Assembly: GCA_016218715.1 (NCBI GenBank) | Contig: JACRDG010000053.1 | Coordinates: forward strand, 62,001-126,000 | Direction of reading: 5' to 3' | Origin: Desulfomonile tiedjei | GTDB taxonomy: Bacteria > Desulfobacterota > Desulfomonilia > Desulfomonilales > Desulfomonilaceae | Length of the DNA stretch: 64,000 nucleotides | In this document: piece after piece, positions 1 through 9,656 of the stretch | Layout: every line of letters starts with the position of its first letter | How positions within the stretch are numbered: the stretch's first letter is position 1 | Notes under the pieces: model-generated | Told to the model about the DNA's origin: nothing | The model's input: only the letters and a program-made list of their open reading frames with translations | The model's database searches: none | Program-made: the position numbers and the translations under genes

Positions 1-2
1 AC

Positions 3-323
3 CGGAAGACTGCTGTGCAACGGTGGCTGTTCGACCTACCCGCGTCGATGTTTTACCCCCCTTTCGGAGGCTTATGGAACCTCGTGGGGCTGTCGCGGAG
101 GGTCGAGCAGGCGAAGAAAGGAGTGGCTCAAGCCGTCAGGAACAAGGCCCTCTTTCATTTGTGGTTTCACCCGTTCAACCTGGCATCCTCACCGCTCCTG
201 TTCGAAGGCCTTGAAGAAGTGTTGGCCTCGATCGACGACCAGGTGCAAGCTGGAAACCTGGAATCGCTTACCATGACAGAGACTGCCTTGTATTTGAACT
301 CTCGCCTCGAGCCGGACACATGA
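3..323 (+). CDS. C-terminal part of a probable polysaccharide deacetylase (cut by window edge)
   Basis: The frame is open from the left edge, so only the last ~106 residues are present. Its core, around the motif LWFHPFNL followed by a helix ending in a run of acidic and hydrophobic residues, resembles the C-terminal end of polysaccharide deacetylase (NodB-superfamily) proteins found beside sugar formyl- and methyltransferases. The catalytic half lies outside the window, so the reaction cannot be verified. The stop overlaps the ATG of the following formyltransferase (ATGA), which indicates translational coupling and a shared role, probably carbohydrate modification. An internal GTG at 15 is not a convincing start. 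Confidence 0.5.
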   Translation, partial: RKTAVQRWLFDLPASMFYPPFGGLWNLVGLSRRVEQAKKGVAQAVRNKALFHLWFHPFNLASSPLLFEGLEEVLASIDDQVQAGNLESLTMTETALYLNSRLEPDT

Positions 324-1156
324 GCGCATCAGATCGTGCTTCCATAGTGGTGCTCGCGTGCCACGGCCCCGTGCACTACGCCGTGATAAACGCACTCGCG
401 AGGGTTCACGATATCAGGGCAGTGGTATTCGAGAAGCACCGCGGGCTCATCGTGAGACTTTTCTTCAGGCGTCTGCGCAGGCTGGGTTTTTTCGCAGTAG
501 TGAACCAACTCATGTTCAAGGTCCTGGACGTTCTGGCGTTTCAACGAGAGGCAGACCTGCGTGCTCTGAATGTCCTGGGAAAGGACGCGCTCTTCGATCC
601 GCAACAACTCCCCGGGACGCGAATCGTCGAAACGAACTCCGTGAACTCGGACGCGGTGGCTGAGCTGCTCGGTCGGGTCAAGCCCGACGTGGTCGTGGTA
701 TCGGGGACGTCCCTGCTTCGAGAACAGCTCCTCACGGTGTTACACCCCGCGCCGGCGATCAACGTACATTGCGGGATAACGCCTCGCTATCGCGGTGTCC
801 ACGGCGCTTTCTGGGCAGTGGTCAACGGAGATTGGGAGAACGTCGGGACCACGGTTCATCTTATCGATGCCAGCATAGACAGCGGGGCTATCCTCAGTCA
901 ACAGCGTGTGGAGGTCGAGCCGGACGACACACCACGCACCCTCGCATTGAAGCAGTATTGCGCCGGCATCCAGCAAATCTGTGACGCGGTCTCCCAGATA
1001 CGATCCGGGAACTTCCATCCCATCCAAAGGCACGATCTGGACAGTCGGATCTACTCGTCACCGACCCTGACCGCCTATCTGACTTTCAAGAAAAGACTTC
1101 GGAACCGCTTCCATCGAGACATGAAGTGCCCGTCACGTGCCCCAAAAAGCGAATAG
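320..1156 (+). CDS. Formyltransferase-fold protein (methionyl-tRNA/sugar formyltransferase family)
   Basis: 278 residues. The central segment carries the formyltransferase signature: N148-x-H150 in INVHCGITPRYRG and D187 in LIDASIDSG, which match the Asn-His-Asp catalytic triad of N10-formyltetrahydrofolate-dependent enzymes. It lacks the C-terminal tRNA-binding domain of Fmt. With a deacetylase fragment immediately upstream (ATGA overlap), a sugar-amine N-formyltransferase is more likely than an initiator tRNA enzyme. Substrate is inference. The ATG at 320 is supported by the overlap with the upstream stop. Confidence 0.75.
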   Translation: MSASDRASIVVLACHGPVHYAVINALARVHDIRAVVFEKHRGLIVRLFFRRLRRLGFFAVVNQLMFKVLDVLAFQREADLRALNVLGKDALFDPQQLPGTRIVETNSVNSDAVAELLGRVKPDVVVVSGTSLLREQLLTVLHPAPAINVHCGITPRYRGVHGAFWAVVNGDWENVGTTVHLIDASIDSGAILSQQRVEVEPDDTPRTLALKQYCAGIQQICDAVSQIRSGNFHPIQRHDLDSRIYSSPTLTAYLTFKKRLRNRFHRDMKCPSRAPKSE

Positions 1157-1253
1157 GTCACCGGACTCCCTGTAGCCGTGGAGAAGGCCTTTCCAGTCCC
1201 CGTGAGCAGCCCTGGGCGAGACCATTGAGAAGCGGATTTCAACCAGAGGAATT

Positions 1254-1970
1254 ATGAATCCAACGTTAGATTTCTTTGATTTCCAAGCGGATATCTACGA
1301 CCGGTACCAAAGTCCGTGCGTCCCCAGGTATGGGGACATGATCGGAATTTCCACCGATTTCATCGCTCGCATGGTTTCCCATCGAGACGCCCCCGCCATT
1401 CTCGACCTCGGTTGCGGGACGGGCAATACGACTCTGAAGCTGAAGCAAACCCTCTCCCGCGGGCATATCACCTGCCTGGACGGTTCGGATAAAATGCTCG
1501 CTCTTGCCAGACGCAAACTCGGGCCGCAGTCGGTCACTGACTTCTGCACGGCCGACCTGCAGGAGACTGGCTGGGCCGACCGGTGGGCGGACGGCACGTT
1601 CGACGCGATCGTTTCGGTGCTCGTGCTGGAGCACCTTCCGTTCGATCGTTATCGGGACGTGCTGGCTGAAGCCTGTCGTGTTTTGAAGCCTTCCGGCTGG
1701 CTCGTCACCGTCGAAGGATACGCAGGCGACCTGAATCACCGGCTGTTCTTCGAAGAGATGGCGCAACGGGAAGAGCAGGCAATCCAGGCAGGCGGCATCA
1801 CTCGGGCCGAGATGGATGAAATCAAATCCATGAGCGCTGCCAACGAGCACCATTACCTGTCATCCATGGCGGATCGGCGTGACTGGTGGCTCGATGCCGG
1901 TTTTACCGATGTGGATTTCATCTGGCAGTACTACTGTGTCGGGACCCTCGTGGGGAGGCCACTGAGATGA
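1254..1970 (+). CDS. Class I SAM-dependent methyltransferase
   Basis: 238 residues. Motif I (ILDLGCGTGN, residues ~49-58) and the acidic residue after beta-2 (CLDGSD) identify a Rossmann-fold S-adenosylmethionine methyltransferase; a post-I region VLEHLPFDRY is also typical. Substrate is unknown. The ATG at 1254 follows AGAGGA at a good distance. It begins 97 bp after the formyltransferase and its stop overlaps the start of phoU (ATGA), so it is probably cotranscribed with both neighbours. Confidence 0.8.
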   Translation: MNPTLDFFDFQADIYDRYQSPCVPRYGDMIGISTDFIARMVSHRDAPAILDLGCGTGNTTLKLKQTLSRGHITCLDGSDKMLALARRKLGPQSVTDFCTADLQETGWADRWADGTFDAIVSVLVLEHLPFDRYRDVLAEACRVLKPSGWLVTVEGYAGDLNHRLFFEEMAQREEQAIQAGGITRAEMDEIKSMSAANEHHYLSSMADRRDWWLDAGFTDVDFIWQYYCVGTLVGRPLR

Positions 1971-2716
1971 CATCAGGTATACGACCGAGACTCAGACGGA
2001 AAATCGAGAAACTCAACGAGATGCTCCTCGCCCTGGGCGCTCTGGTCGAGCAAAGCGTCCATCTGGCCGTGAAGGCCCTGGACCGGAAAGATGCGGACCT
2101 GGCCCGCCAGGTCCTCGAAGGGGACCTGGAGATCGACCGCGTGGAGGTCGGCCTGGAAGAAGAGTGTCTGGAAATTCTCGCGCTCCATCAGCCCGTGGCA
2201 GTGGACTTGCGGCACATCGTGGGAGTGCTGAAGATCAACAAGGACCTGGAACGTGCAGCAGACCTCGCGGGGAATGTTGCCAATATCGCCCTGGATCTCA
2301 CCCGGGAACCCGACGTGACGATTCCCGAGGATTACTTCCTTATGGCCGGCAAGACCGAGGAGATGTTGAAGAAGGCACTGGACGCCTATGTCAACCGCGC
2401 TCCGGACGCAGCCTACGATGTGTTGAGGGGGGATGACGACGTGGACCGGATGAAGCGCGAGCTGCACAAGCGCTTCTTTGAGAGTGTCGCGGAGGCCCCC
2501 AAGCTGCTCGAGCCGCTGACGCTCCTCTTCCTCGTGTCCCGGCACTTGGAGCGCATAGCCGACCTGGCCACCAACATCGCGGAAGAAGTCATTTACATCG
2601 TCACCGGTGAGATCGTCCGGCACGGCCGTTCCTTCGCGGACGGCGAACACGCTCGAAAGAAACAACGGAGGAAAACGCCGGACGAGCCGCCCAGTCCCGA
2701 CCCTGCCGACGGGTGA
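1967..2716 (+). CDS. phoU: PhoU-family phosphate signalling protein
   Basis: 249 residues, all helical, with two PhoU repeats. Each repeat holds the metal-binding pattern around a conserved E/D-rich helix (KDLERAADLAGN in the first, RHLERIADLATN in the second). PhoU proteins link the Pst phosphate transporter to the PhoR/PhoB system; no pst or pho genes are nearby, so this copy could instead act with a Na/Pi-type carrier. The start is ATG 1967, which overlaps the methyltransferase stop; an upstream in-frame ATG at 1886 would lie inside that gene. The C-terminus has a short charged Arg/Lys tail. Confidence 0.9.
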   Translation: MTSGIRPRLRRKIEKLNEMLLALGALVEQSVHLAVKALDRKDADLARQVLEGDLEIDRVEVGLEEECLEILALHQPVAVDLRHIVGVLKINKDLERAADLAGNVANIALDLTREPDVTIPEDYFLMAGKTEEMLKKALDAYVNRAPDAAYDVLRGDDDVDRMKRELHKRFFESVAEAPKLLEPLTLLFLVSRHLERIADLATNIAEEVIYIVTGEIVRHGRSFADGEHARKKQRRKTPDEPPSPDPADG

Positions 2717-2723
2717 GGTGCGG

Positions 2724-3500
2724 TCACTGAGTCTGTTCTTTGAGGCGTGCGTTGATACCTGGATCGAAAGGGTCGAAGTCCAAATCCAGGTGCCGGCTCA
2801 TCTCCTGGCGGGTCTTCTCCATCAGCTCCGGAACATCCGCTTCGGTCAGCCCTTCCGTGCTGATCGGCTCACCGATGGTCACGGCGATGTGGCCGGGACG
2901 GAACCAGATCCTCTTTTTCGGGAGCACCTTGAAGGCGCCGTTCTGCGTGACCGGGAGAATGGGGACACCCGTCTGAACCGCGAGCATGAAAGCCCCCTTC
3001 TTGAAAGGGAGCAAGTGTCCATCCGGGGTTCTTGTCCCTTCCGGGTAAATCAGGACGCTCCAGCCGTTCTTGAGTTGTTCCGAAGCCTCCTGGATGCTCT
3101 TCACTGACTGCTCTCGATTCGACCTGTCAATGGCGACGGAACCGATGCCACCGAGGGCCCCTCCAAAGAACGGTACCTTGAGAAGCTCTTTCTTTATCAC
3201 CCACCGATATCGCATCGGGAGCATCCGTAACATCGCGAGGGTGTCGGCATTCCCCTGATGGCTGGGGGTTATGATGTACGAAGCACCGGGAACAACTCTT
3301 TCCGCGCCGTGAAGAGAAAAGGTCAATCCCATAGCCTTGGAGACCGCGAGCGCCCACGTACGGGCAATCCAGACCCCGAATTTTTCCGCGGGTCTCCAGA
3401 AGTGCAGCACCATTACCGGAAATGCCAGGATCGGTGTGACCACTATGAGCGTCAACACGGTCAGAATCAACCGCGGCAGATAGCGAAGATAGAGGGGCAA
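2724..3500 (-). CDS. 1-acyl-sn-glycerol-3-phosphate acyltransferase (PlsC family)
   Basis: 258 residues. An N-terminal membrane segment (~11-34) is followed by the acyltransferase HX4D motif (H81-QGNA-D86) and the PEGTR motif (153-157) that binds the glycerol phosphate. This family transfers a second acyl chain to lysophosphatidate at the inner membrane. The canonical Asn before the His is Ser here (SHQGNAD). The start is a TTG preceded by AAGGAG at six bases. It stands alone, convergent with phoU, and is divergent from the efflux pair at 3774. Confidence 0.85.
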   Translation of the reverse strand: MPLYLRYLPRLILTVLTLIVVTPILAFPVMVLHFWRPAEKFGVWIARTWALAVSKAMGLTFSLHGAERVVPGASYIITPSHQGNADTLAMLRMLPMRYRWVIKKELLKVPFFGGALGGIGSVAIDRSNREQSVKSIQEASEQLKNGWSVLIYPEGTRTPDGHLLPFKKGAFMLAVQTGVPILPVTQNGAFKVLPKKRIWFRPGHIAVTIGEPISTEGLTEADVPELMEKTRQEMSRHLDLDFDPFDPGINARLKEQTQ

Positions 3501-3773
3501 TGGAGGCTCCTTGAGATTCGTTCGGACCGACCCTCCAGGGGACTGTTCTTTTTATACCACGGAACGCCGCAAGGCTGTGCGTCAATTCATTCACACCTCC
3601 AATGGCCTTCGAGAAAGCTCGGACCTGCGGCTATACGCGGGAACGCTCACGGAGCGATCATAAAGAACCTCAAACGCGAGATGTAATGCCGTTCAGAGTA
3701 GTCCACCCGGTGGACACGACGCCGTGCAGCTTCGGCAAGTTGTGGTATACTCACACGCTCATGGGGGTCCGCT

Positions 3774-5024
3774 TTGATTGAAAGGAAACCATTGGTTGAA
3801 CCGGAACCTGCCGATCTGTCCCGCCTGAGGATTCATCCGGACAGACGCGGCCCCTCACCCGAGGAGCACCGCAGAGGCCGGTTACTCCTGTGGGTCGCAT
3901 TGGCGACCGGCATCGCGGTGGTGGCGGGACTGCTCGCCTGGTCGGGAGTCCTCAGCCCCGCGGTGGAAGTGCATACGTTCAAGGTCGGCCCCGTTTTTGC
4001 GTCACGAGCATTGACGCTTCTCAACGCGAGCGGTTACGTGGTAGCCCAGCGAAAGGCCGCGGTTTCTTCCAAAGCCACCGGGATACTCGATACTCTGTAC
4101 GTTGAAGAAGGAAAACGCGTCGAAGCGGGGGAAATCATCGCGCAACTGGAAAATCGGGACCTCGAAGCCACCCTTGCTGAGGCGCAAGCAGGCCTCCAGG
4201 TCGCGCAGGCAGCACTCCGGAACGCTGAGGCGGAATTGCACGACGCGACGCTTCAGTTCAATCGATCGAAATCCCTGCGCGAATCCGGAGCGGTATCCGA
4301 ACAATCCTACGACGCGGTCGAAGCCAGATATAAGAAAGCCGTCGCGTCCGAGAGGTCGGCCCGCTTTGCGGTGGATCGAACGGAAGCTACCATCAGGGTG
4401 GCTTCAGTCAATCTTGAGTATTCCTTCATCCGTGCCCCGTTTTCGGGCGTGATCCTTACCAAGAATGCGGACAAGGGCGAGATCGTCGCTCCCTTTGGAG
4501 CTTCCGTCAATGCCAAGGCCGCGGTCGTCACCATGGCCGACCTCGGCTCACTCATGGTCGAAGTGGACGTGGCCGAATCGAGCCTGGGGAAGGTGAGAGT
4601 TGGCGGCCCGGCAGAGATCAAGTTGGACGCGTTTCCTGACGAGCGTTTTCCTGCCACCGTCCACATGATCGTGCCGACCGCGGACCGTTCCAAGGCCACG
4701 GTACTGACCAAACTGAAATTTGACCGCCTCGACGACCGCGTGCTGCCGGAGATGAGCACCAAAGCTGCTTTTCTCGAGCGACCGTTGAAAGAGGACGAAC
4801 ACGACCCGGTGATCGCAATCCCCGCCCAGGCTATTCGACAAGAGAACAAGACTGAAGCGGTGTTTCGAATTCAGAACGGCCGGGTCCGTCAAGTTCCGGT
4901 GAAGACCGGCAGGAGATGGGGAGAGACCGTGGAGATCCTCTCGGGGCTAGCAGAAGGGGACATGATCGTGTTTCAGCTCATGCTGGCCGTCAAAGACGGG
5001 GCCAGGGTCAAGATCCTCGAATGA
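3774..5024 (+). CDS. Periplasmic adaptor (membrane fusion protein, MacA/HlyD family)
   Basis: 416 residues. A single membrane anchor (~37-57) is followed by the split lipoyl/biotinyl half-motifs on either side of a long alpha-helical hairpin (~115-200, rich in Ala/Glu/Arg heptads), then beta-barrel and membrane-proximal domains. Adaptors of this type bridge an inner-membrane transporter and an outer-membrane channel. The only start in frame near the beginning is TTG 3774; the ATG at 3761 is out of frame and closes at once. The stop overlaps the ATG of the ATPase gene. No permease follows. Confidence 0.85.
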   Translation: MIERKPLVEPEPADLSRLRIHPDRRGPSPEEHRRGRLLLWVALATGIAVVAGLLAWSGVLSPAVEVHTFKVGPVFASRALTLLNASGYVVAQRKAAVSSKATGILDTLYVEEGKRVEAGEIIAQLENRDLEATLAEAQAGLQVAQAALRNAEAELHDATLQFNRSKSLRESGAVSEQSYDAVEARYKKAVASERSARFAVDRTEATIRVASVNLEYSFIRAPFSGVILTKNADKGEIVAPFGASVNAKAAVVTMADLGSLMVEVDVAESSLGKVRVGGPAEIKLDAFPDERFPATVHMIVPTADRSKATVLTKLKFDRLDDRVLPEMSTKAAFLERPLKEDEHDPVIAIPAQAIRQENKTEAVFRIQNGRVRQVPVKTGRRWGETVEILSGLAEGDMIVFQLMLAVKDGARVKILE

Positions 5025-5734
5025 CCGAGCACCGCCTGTCACATCCGCCGCTTGTGGTCATCGGAGGTCTCAGCAAGTCCTACCGGAAAGGCAATCAGGA
5101 GATTCCCGTGCTCCTGGACATCTCCCTCGACGTGACTGACGGCGAGTTCCTCGCGCTGATGGGGCCATCCGGTTCGGGTAAGACGACACTCCTCAATCTG
5201 ATCGCAGGGATCGACAGGCCCGACGAGGGGACGCTCACCATCGGCGGCGTAGATATCGTGCAACTCACCGAGACGCAATTGAGCGCGTGGCGATCACGAA
5301 ACGTCGGCTTCATCTTTCAGTTCTACAACTTGATCCCGGTACTCACCGCACTGGAGAACGTGCAACTGCCGCTCCTGCTCACGTCGCTGTCGCGCGCGAA
5401 CCGTTACGAGCACGCGGTGGCCGCGCTGGAAGCCGTGGGGCTCGCTGACCGGATGGACCATCGCCCGCCGCAGCTTTCCGGAGGTCAACAGCAGAGGGTG
5501 GCGATCGCGCGAGCGCTCGTGACCGATCCGCTCATCGTAGTTGCAGACGAGCCCACCGGGGACCTGGACAAGAAATCAGCCACCGACGTGTTGTCCCTGC
5601 TGGGGGAACTCAACAGCGTTTACCGCAAGACCATCATCATGGTGACCCACGATCCGCGCGCGGCCAACAAAGCCTCTCGGACTCTCTTCCTGGACAAAGG
5701 CGTCCTGGCCGACTCCCTCAGGGATGAGTTTTGA
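5021..5734 (+). CDS. ABC transporter ATP-binding protein (MacB/LolD type)
   Basis: 237 residues with a complete ATPase set: Walker A GPSGSGKTT (48-56), Q-loop Gln100, signature LSGGQQQR (152-159), Walker B and Glu (VVADEP), and switch His209. The LTALENVQLPLLL segment is typical of the LolD/MacB/FtsE group that pairs with FtsX-fold permeases. The ATG at 5021 overlaps the adaptor stop (ATGA), so the two are coupled. The usual third gene, the FtsX/MacB permease, is absent: the next gene is convergent and starts 125 bp on. Confidence 0.9.
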   Translation: MTEHRLSHPPLVVIGGLSKSYRKGNQEIPVLLDISLDVTDGEFLALMGPSGSGKTTLLNLIAGIDRPDEGTLTIGGVDIVQLTETQLSAWRSRNVGFIFQFYNLIPVLTALENVQLPLLLTSLSRANRYEHAVAALEAVGLADRMDHRPPQLSGGQQQRVAIARALVTDPLIVVADEPTGDLDKKSATDVLSLLGELNSVYRKTIIMVTHDPRAANKASRTLFLDKGVLADSLRDEF

Positions 5735-5858
5735 CGGCCGGCAGCCGCCCACGGTACCGGTTCCGGAATTCCGGCCAGACATAAGCAGTGAGGTAATGAC
5801 GGGCAAGGTGCCCGTCCCATCAAAGCCATGACCCTTATCCGAGGTCGATTTCCTGCAG

Positions 5859-8249
5859 TTACGGGAGCTGTTGGGGTTTCTTCTCGAGCAGGCTTTCCAG
5901 GTTGTGTTTTGCTCCGGTGAGATTCGGCTTGATGGCGAGGGCTCTTCGGAACTGCTCCTCAGCTTCGTCTTTCCGTTCCAGTCGCAACAAAGCCACGCCG
6001 AGCACGTTATGCAATTCAGCGTTCCCCTCGAGTCCGGGGAGCGCGCGGCGCAGGCTTTCAGCTGCCTCCGCGGGCCGTCCCGCAGCCAGCAGCACCACTC
6101 CAAGATTCGCATGGGCTTGCCAGAAATTCCGTTTCAGTGAGATCGCACGCTGGAAACTGACGACCGCTTCATCGAACAGGCCGTTCCCGCGCAGCGCCTT
6201 CCCCAGGCTGAATTGCGCTTCAGCGGAATCGGGGTTCATTTGAGCCGTTTTTCGCAATTTCTCCAGGATGAGAGCGTTCGACCTCATCTCGTCCTCCACC
6301 AGTCGAAACCCTGTCAGAGCTTTCACCGAGCGTGGATCGATCTCCAGGGCCTTGCCGAACTGCTCCTTCGCTGCGGCCAGTAATCCGGATTTCTTCAGAA
6401 CAATCCCTAACTGTATCCGAGCGCCCGCGCTCTGGGGGTTTATCTCGAGGGCCATGCGCAGGTTTTCCAGGGCTTGATCGGCCCTGCCCGCTTCAACCAG
6501 CGTCGCGGTCAGTTTGAGCCGTGCGGATTCATCGCGCGGATTCCTGGCCAGCGCCTCCTTCAGACAAGCTATCCCCTCCGTCGCATTGCCCTGCTCGACG
6601 AGCGCGGCTCCCAGCACGCTCCAGGCCGGCGCCACATCCGGCCGGGTCGCGATCGCGTTGCGCAGCACCTCAATCCCCTCTCCGCCCCTTCCACTCTTCC
6701 ACAACGCCAGCCCCAGGTTCACCTTGATGATGGGCGATTCCGGGTCGACCACGGCCGCCCTCTTGAGCACCTCTACCGCTTCCGGGTACCGTTGCTCATC
6801 GATCAACACTGCACCAAAGTTCACCAGGACCGTTCGGTACGGCACGCTCTCGACCTGTTCGAAAGATCGCGGAAGGTGATAGTAAGCCCCCTGCCAGAAA
6901 AGGACAGGATTCCATTTCCCCGATTGCGAAACGGCCATCACCGAGAAGCACACTAGTGGAAGGAGAGCGAGGACTGCAGCAACCCGCGACGCGACATTGG
7001 AAGTGAGTCGCGCTGCACCCCAGCGAAGAGCCGCGGGGACGAGATCGGCCATGAGCAGAAGCACGCCAGCCATGGGGAGGATCGCCCGGTAACTCAGGGA
7101 GAGGTATTGAGGGATCAGCATCGACTCGGGAGCAACCGTGATGAGCGAGAAGAAGATGCCAAAGGCAGCCACCGGTCTTTTTCTCACCAGCCTCGCTCCG
7201 GCTGCGACGACCGCCAGCATCCCCACGACCGCGACGGCAGTAACCGGAGGGTCCCACAAAGAGACCGAGACGGTCTCGGCTTTCAACATTTGCATGGGGC
7301 CCAGGAAAGGGGTGAGGATCATCCGGAGGTATGAGAAGAATACGCGACACTCGGTCAGCATCACCTGAACCGGCGTTAGCCCGCTCTGCCCGTAGTAATC
7401 GAAGAGCCGACCCAGAATCCCCTGCTGATACACGGTTTCAGCTCCGTGGAGACTCTGGCTGACGAGCAGATAGAGAACCACCGGAGGTGCGGTCAGTGCA
7501 GCGATTCTGGCAGCTCTCTTGAGTGCCTCTCCGAAGCCTTGCCGAAAGAGCGTGACCTCCGCGACTACGAGAACGATCGGCAGCGTAGCAAGGTTCTCCT
7601 TGCTCATGAGTCCGGCAAGGAACAGACCCATCATACAGCCGTAACCCGCGATCTCCGAACGCACCCGCCCGGAACGAACCGCTATATACAAGGACAGTGC
7701 CGAGAAGTAGAAGAAGCAGGCGAGGATCGCCTCTCTCTGCCAGATATACAGCACCACAAATGTCTGGAGCGGGTGCACCACAAACCAGAGCCCGAAGAAC
7801 AGCGCGAGAGTGCGCTTCCCAGGCTTCGTTGTACCTTGCGGCCGTATACCGGGGATCTCCAGAATCAGAGCGATCAGCACGACCAGCATGACACCGGACG
7901 CGGCCAGGATCGTTGCGTTGAAGAGTCGGAAGAAGAACGGGTCCATCCCGGTCAGGAGGTAGTTGGCATAGAGGCTCACCATGAAGAGGGGCCGCATCGG
8001 CACAATGCCGATCACGTCCAGCAGATTGTGGCGGGCGTAGATGTCTGCCTTTCCTTTGATCCACCCCGCGGAGTCGTAAATCATAGGAGACGTGAAGCCC
8101 TGGAAATGCAGTGCAACGGCGATCCCGAGAAATGCCAGAAAGAGCAACAAGATCCGCACAGCAGGTGAAGGGCGGCTCCGCTGCAGAAGCGTGGCCGCGG
8201 ATTCAGCACTGCATTCCGCGTTTTGTGATGTCGATCTTCCGTCAGACAC
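5859..8249 (-). CDS. Multi-pass membrane protein with C-terminal TPR repeats
   Basis: 796 residues. The first ~460 residues hold about ten hydrophobic segments with short charged loops, resembling the GT-C-fold architecture of TMTC/PMT-like proteins. The remaining ~310 residues are successive 34-residue TPR units with the W/L-G-Y-A-F-A-P pattern (for example WKSGRGGEGIEVLRNA and LRGNGLFDEAVVSFQRA). Such proteins are thought to combine a membrane glycosyltransferase-like core with a protein-interaction array; activity here is inference. The start is GTG 8249. It lies 39 bp after the DUF58 gene and is probably the last gene of the MoxR operon. Confidence 0.75.
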   Translation of the reverse strand: MSDGRSTSQNAECSAESAATLLQRSRPSPAVRILLLFLAFLGIAVALHFQGFTSPMIYDSAGWIKGKADIYARHNLLDVIGIVPMRPLFMVSLYANYLLTGMDPFFFRLFNATILAASGVMLVVLIALILEIPGIRPQGTTKPGKRTLALFFGLWFVVHPLQTFVVLYIWQREAILACFFYFSALSLYIAVRSGRVRSEIAGYGCMMGLFLAGLMSKENLATLPIVLVVAEVTLFRQGFGEALKRAARIAALTAPPVVLYLLVSQSLHGAETVYQQGILGRLFDYYGQSGLTPVQVMLTECRVFFSYLRMILTPFLGPMQMLKAETVSVSLWDPPVTAVAVVGMLAVVAAGARLVRKRPVAAFGIFFSLITVAPESMLIPQYLSLSYRAILPMAGVLLLMADLVPAALRWGAARLTSNVASRVAAVLALLPLVCFSVMAVSQSGKWNPVLFWQGAYYHLPRSFEQVESVPYRTVLVNFGAVLIDEQRYPEAVEVLKRAAVVDPESPIIKVNLGLALWKSGRGGEGIEVLRNAIATRPDVAPAWSVLGAALVEQGNATEGIACLKEALARNPRDESARLKLTATLVEAGRADQALENLRMALEINPQSAGARIQLGIVLKKSGLLAAAKEQFGKALEIDPRSVKALTGFRLVEDEMRSNALILEKLRKTAQMNPDSAEAQFSLGKALRGNGLFDEAVVSFQRAISLKRNFWQAHANLGVVLLAAGRPAEAAESLRRALPGLEGNAELHNVLGVALLRLERKDEAEEQFRRALAIKPNLTGAKHNLESLLEKKPQQLP

Positions 8250-8288
8250 GAGATAGCCCCTTCGCAGGAATGGCCGGGTAACACGTCA

Positions 8289-9656
8289 TCACAGCAGATT
8301 CCGGGTTTTAATGTCAAGATACCGGTCCAGGACAGCGGCCGAAATCTTGGTTGGCGCCGCGTCCACGACCAGCACTCCCGCGGACGTGAGCCGTGCCAGG
8401 AGCCTCAAGCGGCGTTCGAGGATCTCCGCGGCCACGCCCTGTCGGTAAAGGTCGAGTTCTTCCCTGGGCTCCGCGTCCGCGACCTCCGCTACTTCGGTAT
8501 CGGTCATGGCCACCACGATCGGCAGATGTCTGGGCAACAGCCCGAGGGTGTACCGCAGCAACCCGGTCGACGCCCTCTCGTCGATAAGGTCGGTGAACAG
8601 CACCACGAGGGCCCTTCGTCTCAATTTCCTGAGCAGGTCGGCGAGCGCAACATGGAACCGCGGTTCTTCCAACCGAGGCTCCACGGAGTACGTCGCGTCC
8701 ATAAGGCGACCGAAATGCGCTTGAGCACTCGATGGCGGCTGGAAAGTGATCACGTCACGGGCCACCACCATCATCCCCACCTTGTCCCCCTGGCCAAGAG
8801 CCGCGTAGGCCAGGAGCAGCGCCGCGTTCAGCCCGTGATCGAACTTGGTCTTCCCCTGCACACGGCTGGTCATCATTCTCCCCGCGTCCAGCACGAGAAA
8901 GACTGTCTGTCCCCGTTCCAGCCGGTTCTGGCGAACGATGATCTTCCCCTTGCGAGCCGTGGTTCCCCAATGAATGAGCCGCGAGTCGTCACCCACTCCG
9001 TATTCTCTCAGGCTGTCGAACTCCGATCCTTCGCCTCTCCGTCTGACCGGTCGGATCATCTCCTGGGCCGAGAGCGGACGCACCTTCATGGGCGCCTGTC
9101 CGATCAGCGAGAGGCCCGGGTAGAGTTTTACCGGCCCTGGAGCTGAGGCTTCTCCGTGCTTCCAGACCAGTCCCATCGGGCCGCGGAGCCAATAGTGTAT
9201 GTTGCCGAACCGCGCGTTTCCCCGCACTTGCGGCACGAGCTGATAGGACACCCGCGCGTAGGAATTCGCGGCGACCCGTGAAAAGAGACGACGAGTTTTC
9301 ACCTCACAGCCGTCCGGTACGTCGTCCCGAATCAGTAAGGAGACCGTGCGACTCGACCTGTTCCGGATCTCGAGGGGAATCTCATTGGGACTGTCCACAG
9401 CGAGCGGATAGTAGACCAGCCGCTCGATCTGCACCCTCTCCGGAGGATGGGCGCTCAGGAAGTCCACCGCGGCAACGAGCAGCACGATCGCATCGAGCCC
9501 CAGGGGAACGATCAGGCCCGATGGAAGGAAGACGTAAGCAACCAGGAGGAAAACCGACACGGTACCGAAGATCGCGAAGAAGCGGTTCGAGAAGTAGAAC
9601 GGGAGACTCCGTCTGGTATCGCGTGCGGTCTTCTTGTTGCTCGGCTCCGGTTTCAT
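8289..9656 (-). CDS. DUF58 domain protein (vWA-like partner of MoxR)
   Basis: 455 residues. Two membrane segments near the N-terminus (~23-58) are followed by an immunoglobulin-like stretch and a DUF58 domain with the hallmark LREYGVGDDSRLIHW near residue 220, then a vWA-like fold with LVLDAGRMM. DUF58 proteins are membrane-anchored partners of MoxR ATPases in assembly or maturation of envelope proteins. The gene overlaps the end of the MoxR gene by four bases (ATGA), which supports a joint complex. Confidence 0.88.
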   Translation of the reverse strand: MKPEPSNKKTARDTRRSLPFYFSNRFFAIFGTVSVFLLVAYVFLPSGLIVPLGLDAIVLLVAAVDFLSAHPPERVQIERLVYYPLAVDSPNEIPLEIRNRSSRTVSLLIRDDVPDGCEVKTRRLFSRVAANSYARVSYQLVPQVRGNARFGNIHYWLRGPMGLVWKHGEASAPGPVKLYPGLSLIGQAPMKVRPLSAQEMIRPVRRRGEGSEFDSLREYGVGDDSRLIHWGTTARKGKIIVRQNRLERGQTVFLVLDAGRMMTSRVQGKTKFDHGLNAALLLAYAALGQGDKVGMMVVARDVITFQPPSSAQAHFGRLMDATYSVEPRLEEPRFHVALADLLRKLRRRALVVLFTDLIDERASTGLLRYTLGLLPRHLPIVVAMTDTEVAEVADAEPREELDLYRQGVAAEILERRLRLLARLTSAGVLVVDAAPTKISAAVLDRYLDIKTRNLL

